Shown here in pieces: positions 28,904 to 34,454 of a stretch of DNA of 34,454 nt. Source of the DNA: Bacillota bacterium (lineage in GTDB: Bacteria > Bacillota > Clostridia > Christensenellales > UMGS416); assembly GCA_023421955.1 (NCBI GenBank), contig JAEZSE010000002.1:1-34454 (forward strand), read 5' to 3'. The notes under the pieces were generated by a model. That model ran no database searches, was not told the DNA's origin, and worked only from the letters and a program-made list of their open reading frames with translations. Made by a program: the position numbers and the translations under genes. Each line of letters begins with the position of its first letter. Position 1 is the first letter of the stretch.

Positions 28904-30228
28904 AGGTGACGGTGCTTGGCGCGGGCCTGGCCGGTTGCGAGGCTGCCTGGCAGCTGGCCCGCAACGGGATCAAAGTGGAGCTGTGGGAAATGAAACCCAA
29001 ACGATTCCAGAGTGTGCACCACAGTGAGAGCTATGCCGAATTGGTGTGCAGCAATTCGCTCAGAAGCGCCAGCCTCGAGAACGCCGTGGGCATCTTGAAG
29101 GAAGAGATGCGCCGGTTGGGGTCGCTCATCATGCACGCGGCAGACACCACGGCGCTGCCGGCCGGCGGGGCTCTTGCGGTGGACCGGGAGCAGTTTTCCG
29201 GTTTGATTACCGAATACATCCGCAAGGAAGCGAATATTACTGTTGTGAATGACGAGGCTACGGCGATCCCCGATGGGCCCTGTGTGGTCGCCACCGGGCC
29301 GCTCACCGATGGGGCGATGGCCGATGCCATCCAGGAGCTGTGCGGCGGCAGGCAGCTCAATTTCTTTGACGCTGTGGCCCCCATTGTCACCCGCGAATCC
29401 ATCGACATGGACCATGCCTTCGAGCTTTCCCGCTGGGGCCGGGGCAACGACTACATCAATTGCCCGCTTACGGAGGAAGAATACGATATGTTCTGGAATG
29501 AGCTGGTGAACGCCCGCTCCGCCGACCTGCATGACATCGACAGGGACCTGAAGGTCTTTGAAGGCTGCATGCCGGTGGAAGTGATGGGCAGGCGGGGCCG
29601 CGATACGCTGCGCTTTGGGCCCATGAAGCCCATCGGCCTCACCGACCCGCGCACCGGCCGCCGCCCCTTCGCCGTGGTGCAATTGCGGCAGGACAATGCG
29701 GAGGGCACCCACTACAACATTGTGGGCTTCCAGACCCAGCTGGCCTGGCCGGAGCAGAAGCGGGTGATCGGGTTGATCCCCGGTTTGGCCCATGCCGAGT
29801 TTATGCGCTACGGCGTGATGCACCGCAACACTTTTCTGAACGCGCCGGAGCTGCTGGAAAAGGACTTCTCGTGGAAGGGCAGGCCGGAGCTCTATTTCGC
29901 CGGCCAGATCACCGGCGTGGAGGGATATGTAGAATCCGCTTCCTCGGGCCTTACTGCCGGCATCGCCCTGGCAAGAAAGCTCAAGGGATTATCCCCGCTG
30001 GACTTTACCAAACGCACGGCGATCGGCTCTTTGGGGTATTATGTAGCAGAGGGAAACTACCAGGGCCGGGAGTTTGTGCCGATGAACGCCAACTTCGGCA
30101 TCATGGAGCCGCTTTCCGACAAGGTGCGGGGCGGCAGCCGGGGCCGCAGGCAGGCAATGGCCCAGCGGGCGCTGGAGGAGATCGACAAAATCGCCGGGGT
30201 GTTCTCCCGGCAGGAGGAAACGATATGA
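28900..30228 (+). CDS. trmFO: methylenetetrahydrofolate-tRNA (uracil-5-)-methyltransferase
   Basis: TrmFO uses 5,10-methylenetetrahydrofolate and FAD to methylate U54 in the T loop of tRNA. The 442-residue protein begins with the dinucleotide-binding motif VTVLGAGLAGCEAAWQLA. It contains the family block VHHSESYAELVCSNSLRS with the catalytic-region Cys, then DREQFSGLITEYI, ITGVEGYVESASSGLTAGI and a C-terminal PMNANFGIMEPL. ATG overlaps the dprA stop (ATGA) and the end overlaps hslV the same way, so the four genes are translationally coupled. The usual neighbours topA and xerC are not present between them. Confidence 0.97.
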   Translation: MKVTVLGAGLAGCEAAWQLARNGIKVELWEMKPKRFQSVHHSESYAELVCSNSLRSASLENAVGILKEEMRRLGSLIMHAADTTALPAGGALAVDREQFSGLITEYIRKEANITVVNDEATAIPDGPCVVATGPLTDGAMADAIQELCGGRQLNFFDAVAPIVTRESIDMDHAFELSRWGRGNDYINCPLTEEEYDMFWNELVNARSADLHDIDRDLKVFEGCMPVEVMGRRGRDTLRFGPMKPIGLTDPRTGRRPFAVVQLRQDNAEGTHYNIVGFQTQLAWPEQKRVIGLIPGLAHAEFMRYGVMHRNTFLNAPELLEKDFSWKGRPELYFAGQITGVEGYVESASSGLTAGIALARKLKGLSPLDFTKRTAIGSLGYYVAEGNYQGREFVPMNANFGIMEPLSDKVRGGSRGRRQAMAQRALEEIDKIAGVFSRQEETI

Positions 30229-30770
30229 CATTTGAGGGAACAACGATCGTCGCTGTAAAAAAGGATGGCCTGTGTGCCGTGGCTGGCGACGGGCAGGTGA
30301 CGAGCGGTCAGAACACGATCATGAAGAAAAGCGCTGTGAAGGTGCGCAGGCTTTACCACGAGAGCGTAGTGGTGGGCTTTGCCGGCGGAGTGGCCGACGC
30401 CTTCACGCTTGCTGAGCGTTTTGAGGCAAAGCTCGAGCAATACAGCGGAAACCTCAAGCGCGCCGCTGTGGAGTTGGCGCAGGACTGGCGCAGCGACAAG
30501 CTGCTCCGCAAGCTGGAGGCGCTTCTGATTGCCGCGGACAAAACTGATATGCTGGTGATCTCCGGCGGCGGAGAGGTGATCGACCCCGACGACGGCATCG
30601 CCGCCATCGGCTCCGGCGGCAGCTACGCGTTGGCGGCAGCCAAGGCCCTGAAGCAGAACACTGATCTCGATGCCCGGCAGATCGCCGAAAAGGCCATCCG
30701 CATCGCCGGCGAGATCTGCATCTATACCAACGACCACATCACGGTCGAGGAAGTGGGTGAGCGCGCATGA
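30225..30770 (+). CDS. hslV: ATP-dependent protease subunit HslV (ClpQ)
   Basis: HslV is the proteasome-like peptidase that pairs with HslU. The 181-residue sequence has TTIVAVKKDG near the start, so the catalytic Thr would be exposed by removal of a short MTFEG pre-sequence. GDGQVTSGQNTIMKKSAVKVRRL, AGGVADAFTLAERFEAKLEQYSGNLKRAAVELA and IGSGGSYALAAAKAL are family hallmarks, and ICIYTNDHITVEEV closes the protein. It starts in the trmFO stop (ATGA) and its own stop overlaps hslU. Confidence 0.96.
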   Translation: MTFEGTTIVAVKKDGLCAVAGDGQVTSGQNTIMKKSAVKVRRLYHESVVVGFAGGVADAFTLAERFEAKLEQYSGNLKRAAVELAQDWRSDKLLRKLEALLIAADKTDMLVISGGGEVIDPDDGIAAIGSGGSYALAAAKALKQNTDLDARQIAEKAIRIAGEICIYTNDHITVEEVGERA

Positions 30771-32155
30771 AAGAGCTGCAACCGGCTGTGCTGACGCCGA
30801 AGGAAATCGTGCTGGAGCTGGATAAATACATCATTGGCCAGGACTCAGCCAAGCGGGCCGTGGCCGTGGCGCTGCGCAACCGTTATCGCCGCAGCCAGCT
30901 CCCCCGGGAGCTGCGCGACGAGGTGACGCCCAAAAACATTCTGATGATCGGGCCCACTGGCGTGGGCAAGACCGAGATCGCCCGCCGCCTTTCCAAGCTC
31001 GTGAATGCCCCCTTCATCAAGGTGGAGGCCACCAAGTTCACTGAAGTTGGCTATGTTGGCCGTGATGTGGACAGCATGATCCGCGACCTCGTGGAGGCCG
31101 CCATCCGCATGGTGAAGACCTACAAGATGGAGTCTGTGAAGGGCGAGGCCGCCCGCCAGGCCGAGCACCGCCTGCTCCAGGTGCTGGTGCCCGGCAAGAA
31201 GCCCCGCAAGACCCGCAACCCGCTGGAGATGCTGATGGGCAACCAACCCCAGGAGGAGCAGGAGCAGCCGGACAACGAAATCGCAGTCCGCCGCGCCGAG
31301 ACCGCCGAGCAGCTGAAAAACGGCAAGCTGGAAAACAGCCTGGTGGAAATTGAAGTGGAAGACAACGGCGGTGGCATGGAGCTGATGCCCGGTGCCGGCG
31401 GCATTGAGATCAACCTGCAGGACATGATGGGGGGCCTGCTGCCCCGGCGCACCAAGCAGCGCCGCGTGAAGGTGGCCGAAGCCCGCCGCATCTTCGAGCA
31501 GGAGGAAGCCCAGAAGCTCATCGACATGGATGAGGTGACCAGCGAGGCACTGCAGCTGGCCGAGCAGCACGGCATCGTGTTCATCGACGAGATTGACAAG
31601 GTGGCAGGGCGCGGCAACATGCAGGGGCCGGACGTTTCCCGCGAGGGCGTGCAGCGCGACATCCTGCCACTGGTCGAGGGCAGCACCGTGTCCACCAAGT
31701 ATGGGCCGGTGAAGACTGACTACATGCTCTTCATCGCCGCAGGTGCCTTCCATGTGAGCAAGATTACCGACCTCATCCCCGAATTGCAGGGCCGTTTCCC
31801 GATCAAGGTGGAGCTCAACAGCCTCACCGAGGAGGATTTCCGCAAGATCTTGACCCAACCGGAAAATGCCTTGATCAAACAATACACGGCGCTGCTTTCT
31901 GTGGATCACATCAAGCTGGAGTTCAACGAGGAAGCGCTGAATGCCCTGGCGCACTACGCCTTTGTGGTCAATGAGAACAGTGAGAACCTGGGCGCCCGCC
32001 GCCTGCACACGATCATGGAGAACCTGCTGGAGGATATCTCCTTCAACGCGGGCGGGAACTATCCGGATTTTACCCTGACCATCGACGGAGCTTATGTGAA
32101 TGAGCACTTGAAGAAGGTGGCGGGGGAGAAGGATTTGGGGAGGTTTATTATCTAG
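30767..32155 (+). CDS. hslU: ATP-dependent unfoldase HslU (ClpY)
   Basis: HslU is the AAA+ hexamer that unfolds substrates for HslV. The 462-residue protein has ELDKYIIGQDSAKRAVAVALRNRYRR, Walker A GPTGVGKTE (about 64-72) and the pore loop FTEVGYVGRDVDSM. A charged intermediate I-domain (about 140-235, with QPQEEQEQ), Walker B GIVFIDEIDKVAGR and sensor regions follow. The C-terminus DLGRFII gives the hydrophobic tail that docks into HslV. It ends the coupled dprA-trmFO-hslV-hslU set and is followed by a terminator. Confidence 0.97.
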   Translation: MKELQPAVLTPKEIVLELDKYIIGQDSAKRAVAVALRNRYRRSQLPRELRDEVTPKNILMIGPTGVGKTEIARRLSKLVNAPFIKVEATKFTEVGYVGRDVDSMIRDLVEAAIRMVKTYKMESVKGEAARQAEHRLLQVLVPGKKPRKTRNPLEMLMGNQPQEEQEQPDNEIAVRRAETAEQLKNGKLENSLVEIEVEDNGGGMELMPGAGGIEINLQDMMGGLLPRRTKQRRVKVAEARRIFEQEEAQKLIDMDEVTSEALQLAEQHGIVFIDEIDKVAGRGNMQGPDVSREGVQRDILPLVEGSTVSTKYGPVKTDYMLFIAAGAFHVSKITDLIPELQGRFPIKVELNSLTEEDFRKILTQPENALIKQYTALLSVDHIKLEFNEEALNALAHYAFVVNENSENLGARRLHTIMENLLEDISFNAGGNYPDFTLTIDGAYVNEHLKKVAGEKDLGRFII

Positions 32156-32172
32156 AGCTTATTGTTTTGCAT

Positions 32173-32210
32173 AAGACCTCTGACATTTGAGCAGAGGTCT
32201 TTTGTTTTAT
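32173..32210 (+). terminator. intrinsic terminator after hslU
   Basis: A perfect 10-bp stem AAGACCTCTG/CAGAGGTCTT (32173-32182 with 32192-32201) has a nine-base loop and is followed by TTGTTTTAT. Confidence 0.88.
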
Positions 32211-32231
32211 CGCTTATTGTTGTAGTATAAT
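32202..32231 (+). promoter_or_regulatory. promoter for the HEPN-type gene
   Basis: TTGTTT (32202-32207), an 18-base spacer and perfect TATAAT (32226-32231) lie about 30 bases before ATG 32261. The -35 is in the U tract of the previous terminator. Confidence 0.6.
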
Positions 32232-32260
32232 ATATTAATAATGACTAAAGAAGGATTATT

Positions 32261-33229
32261 ATGGAGAGTGACCAAAAGACTTTGACAAGTGATTCGGTGG
32301 AAGAATTACGAAAATTAGTTAATGAGAAAAAGGAAAAGAAATTACGAGTGCTCCAGAAGATGCAGACATCACACTCTGATAAACTTGGTGTTTGCTTTGC
32401 TATCCAGGGACTTAAACTATCTAGTCCCGAAGAAACGCTGGAATATAGTGATGCTAAAATTCGCAGAATTGAAGAGCCAGCTGACTTTACAGAATTAGCA
32501 GTAGTTTTGTCAAACTATTGTGACTATTCTCGTATTGGCCACTATTTATATCATTGTGATTATGAGTTGTTTTTTCCTCTTAAAAAGGAAGATTATGAAA
32601 ATGAAAACCTCATCTTATTATTAGCGAAACATTTATTTTCATTGATGCGTATAAGATGCGGTATTGACTTTATCGTTCCTATGGTTGCAAATCGATCATG
32701 GTCTGTTATTTCAGCTTGCCCTCCAAAAAGTGTAAACGTTATTATGCTCGAGGATTATCCGGATGCAATAAGGTTCTCAGATAATAACATTGTGGAATTA
32801 AGTGATTTCAAATGGGTCATTGACTATTTAGATAAGTACCTGCGCCTAGTGCGGAATAAGCGGATGGGTGTCGCTGTTGATGCTCTATCTTCTCTTTATA
32901 GACAGAAAAATGATAGGATGGCTATTGCATGTATGTGGGCTGGGATAGAAGCAATACTTGATATCCAGTCAGAATTAAGATTTAGAATATCTTCTGAGAT
33001 AGCGGCTTTCCTCGAACAGCGTGGTAATGAAAGACTGAGAGTATATAAGGACATTAAGAAGCAATACGATTTTCGATCAAAGGCTGTTCATGGTGCAGCA
33101 ATTGATGAATCGATTATAAGAGAGAATGTTGCAAAGGTTCGTGATATTCTTCGAACTGTTTTGACAAAATGTATTGAACTTGACCACATACCAACATCTA
33201 GTGAATTTGAAGATGGAATTCATTTATAA
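32261..33229 (+). CDS. HEPN-domain protein, Apea-like, candidate RNase
   Basis: This 322-residue protein is strikingly AT-rich compared with all neighbours. The N-terminal ~200 residues are unlike anything I know, with a charged coil at 14-40 (VEELRKLVNEKKEKKLRVLQK). The C-terminal ~110 residues have the Apea-like HEPN pattern: RMAIACMWAGIEAILDIQSELRFRISSEIAAFLEQRG, then a helix ending DFRSKAVHGAA. The latter contains the RxxxxH motif (Arg272, His277) that forms the active site of HEPN RNases. Such proteins occur in toxin-antitoxin and anti-phage abortive systems (ApeA). No antitoxin is adjacent. Base composition and its own promoter suggest acquisition by transfer. Family moderate, function inferred. 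Confidence 0.75.
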   Translation: MESDQKTLTSDSVEELRKLVNEKKEKKLRVLQKMQTSHSDKLGVCFAIQGLKLSSPEETLEYSDAKIRRIEEPADFTELAVVLSNYCDYSRIGHYLYHCDYELFFPLKKEDYENENLILLLAKHLFSLMRIRCGIDFIVPMVANRSWSVISACPPKSVNVIMLEDYPDAIRFSDNNIVELSDFKWVIDYLDKYLRLVRNKRMGVAVDALSSLYRQKNDRMAIACMWAGIEAILDIQSELRFRISSEIAAFLEQRGNERLRVYKDIKKQYDFRSKAVHGAAIDESIIRENVAKVRDILRTVLTKCIELDHIPTSSEFEDGIHL

Positions 33230-33262
33230 TAAATAATTTAGTTTTTTTATGTAGGAGTGAAA

Positions 33263-33826
33263 ATGCCCTTCAACGATTTCTTCCGCCAAGTCCCCACCCT
33301 CGAAACCCCAAGACTCCGCCTCCGCCCCTTCACCTACTCCGACCTCCCCGCCTACATGTCCTTCTTCACCGACCCGGACGTGCAGCGCTGGCTGGGCGGC
33401 GTCATGATCCCCAAGGATGAAGCGCGGCAGCGCCAATGGGTGGACAACATCAATGGCCGGTGCCTCAAGGCCAAGCTGGTATTGACCTGGTGCGTGGTGG
33501 AAAAGGAAGCGGGCAGTGTGATCGGCAGGGTGGACCTGGGCGGGTTCGTGCACAAATCAATGGCGGACCTTTCCTATTACTTCGGCAAACAGCATTGGGG
33601 CAGGGGCTATGCAAGCGAGGCTGTCTGCGCGGTGGTGGCGTTCGGGTTTGAGCAGTTGCAGCTGCACCGCATACAGGCAACGGTGATGCCGGAGAATGGG
33701 GCGTCGCTTCGGGTGCTGGAGAAGGCGGGGTTCATCAAAGAAGGGCTGCTGCGGCAAACAGACTTTGGCGCGGAGTTTCATGACGCGTGGATGCTTTCTG
33801 TTCTGGCGGACGATTTGAGGGGGTAG
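33263..33826 (+). CDS. GNAT acetyltransferase, RimJ/RimL type, second copy
   Basis: The 187-residue enzyme starts MPFNDFFRQVPTLETPRLRLRPFTYSDLPAYMSFF. It has the acetyl-CoA site in LSYYFGKQHWGRGYASEAVCAVVAFGFEQL and a closing PENGASLRVLEKAGFIKEGLLRQ, all of RimJ/RimL type. The substrate is unknown. ATG 33263 is chosen over GTG 33257 because AGGAG ends five bases before it. Base composition returns to the GC-rich level of the rest of the window. The next gene begins four bases after its stop, so the two are probably co-translated. It is not closely similar to the acetyltransferase at 4560-5114. Confidence 0.87.
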   Translation: MPFNDFFRQVPTLETPRLRLRPFTYSDLPAYMSFFTDPDVQRWLGGVMIPKDEARQRQWVDNINGRCLKAKLVLTWCVVEKEAGSVIGRVDLGGFVHKSMADLSYYFGKQHWGRGYASEAVCAVVAFGFEQLQLHRIQATVMPENGASLRVLEKAGFIKEGLLRQTDFGAEFHDAWMLSVLADDLRG

Positions 33827-33829
33827 ATT

Positions 33830-34237
33830 ATGGGTAGCAACGGCAGTGTTTTCTTTTTTTGCTTGCCAATGATAATTCTCACATTCGCTGAGGTCTTGCA
33901 GAACTCCGAAGCCGGAGAACTATTGGCCAAGAAAATGGTTCTGTTTTATGATCCAAATTCTTCTGAATTTCTCCGTTCGATGAGCAACTCTGTTTTCTGC
34001 ATCATCAAACTGGGTCTTGCGGTTGGTTTGGGGAATGAGTTGTTGAATTCCAGTATGAATCTTTATGAAGGAATCAAAGCGGCATTCTATGTGACCATTG
34101 CCGTTCACGTTTTGTTTCTGGTCGCAGCCAGTGTCTTTGATACCTTCAGCACATTTAAGAAGACTCTTGTGAAGAAATATCTCTCAAGAAAAATCATCTA
34201 TGCCGTGACTTTGCTGCTCTACACATTGTTTATGTAG
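33830..34237 (+). CDS. small membrane protein of unknown function
   Basis: The 135-residue protein has about four hydrophobic helices (FFFCLPMIILTFAEVL, FCIIKLGLAVGLGNELL, AFYVTIAVHVLFLVAASVF, IIYAVTLLLYTLFM). A basic loop (KKTLVKKYLSRK) precedes the last one. I recognise no family. GAGGGGG is upstream of ATG, and the gene follows the acetyltransferase by three bases. Composition is AT-richer than its neighbour. Confidence 0.65.
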   Translation: MGSNGSVFFFCLPMIILTFAEVLQNSEAGELLAKKMVLFYDPNSSEFLRSMSNSVFCIIKLGLAVGLGNELLNSSMNLYEGIKAAFYVTIAVHVLFLVAASVFDTFSTFKKTLVKKYLSRKIIYAVTLLLYTLFM

Positions 34238-34358
34238 TTCATTCTGCCGCAACTGCTGTTCTCATTTCCGGATTCGATTTGATCAAATTTGTTACTGGTC
34301 TCACAGACCGGTGCTGGAATATCGCAGATAATTTCACTGTGCCTAGCACACATTAGAG

Positions 34359-34364
34359 TATACT
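34359..34364 (+). promoter_or_regulatory. possible -10 element
   Basis: TATACT lies 20 bases ahead of a candidate start at 34384, but only a poor -35 (TTCACT, 20 bases away) is seen. Confidence 0.25.
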
Positions 34365-34383
34365 CGATCCGACGGTGAACCCA

Positions 34384-34454
34384 ATGTCAAACGATAAATC
34401 GAAGCATCTCCTTATTCCCGACGACTTCCAGGCGGCCTTATCCCTCAATGAGAC
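34384..34454 (+). CDS. start of a possible YdeI/OmpD-associated family gene, cut by window end
   Basis: Twenty-three codons are open to the end of the window. They include LLIPDDFQAALSLNET, which resembles the PDDFxAALxANPxA stretch in proteins of the YdeI/OmpD-associated family. The ribosome binding site is weak. Only the opening is visible, so both the gene and the family are tentative. Confidence 0.4.
   Translation, partial: MSNDKSKHLLIPDDFQAALSLNE

Noticed and set aside
30845..32107. 420-codon frame opposite hslU
   Set aside because: Antisense shadow; His/Gln/Leu-rich translation without domain features.

Overview
This window looks like chromosomal DNA from a fairly GC-rich member of the Clostridia (Bacillota). 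The evidence is a SCIFF peptide (scfA) with its radical SAM maturase (scfB), a type III glutamine synthetase, an archaeal-type short AspRS next to gatCAB, the folate-dependent tRNA methyltransferase trmFO beside hslVU, and Gram-positive style ribosome binding sites and sigma-A promoters. I see no rRNA, tRNA, transposase, phage gene or CRISPR array. A species cannot be named from this sequence.

Layout. 1-774: 3' part of a DUF815 AAA+ ATPase gene. 747-4514: scfA, an MgtC-like membrane protein, scfB, an unusual FMN-dependent dehydrogenase-like protein and a gamma carbonic anhydrase, all rightward. 4560-6856: an acetyltransferase and a YkpA-like ABC-F ATPase, leftward. 7047-10753: a membrane protein of unknown function, tyrS, a YigZ/IMPACT protein and a zinc-ribbon membrane protein, rightward. 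10810-15535 (leftward): two paralogous lipoproteins, a radical SAM/SPASM enzyme, a relic of a second copy of that enzyme and a double permease-like membrane protein. 15554-20881 (leftward): aspS-gatC-gatA-gatB, with palindromic repeats in every gap of the cluster. 21188-25871: glnN, a P-II gene, a small membrane protein and amt, rightward. 25960-27629: a membrane methyltransferase, then a leftward pair (MBL-fold hydrolase, PNPOx-like protein). 27705-32210: dprA-trmFO-hslV-hslU with ATGA overlaps. 32202-34454: an AT-rich HEPN-type gene, a second acetyltransferase, a small membrane protein and the first codons of a possible YdeI-like gene.

How the parts work together. scfA/scfB make a thioether-bearing Cys-rich peptide. 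AspS with GatCAB is expected to make Asn-tRNA (and possibly Gln-tRNA) by transamidation. glnN, the P-II gene and amt form an ammonium uptake and assimilation unit. Intrinsic terminators lie in the leaders of both glnN and the P-II gene, and each overlaps a small hairpin whose six-base loop has A at position 1 and G at position 4. That is the recognition design known for ANTAR-domain antiterminators.

The best candidate for an undescribed system is at 12377-15535. Two large lipoproteins share a 35-residue leader-like N-terminus ahead of the signal peptide, a H-G-x-G-R-G-A-x-G-C motif and a near-identical C-terminal tail. They are translationally coupled to a SPASM-type radical SAM enzyme. The duplicated enzyme remnant suggests that the locus once held two precursor/maturase pairs.
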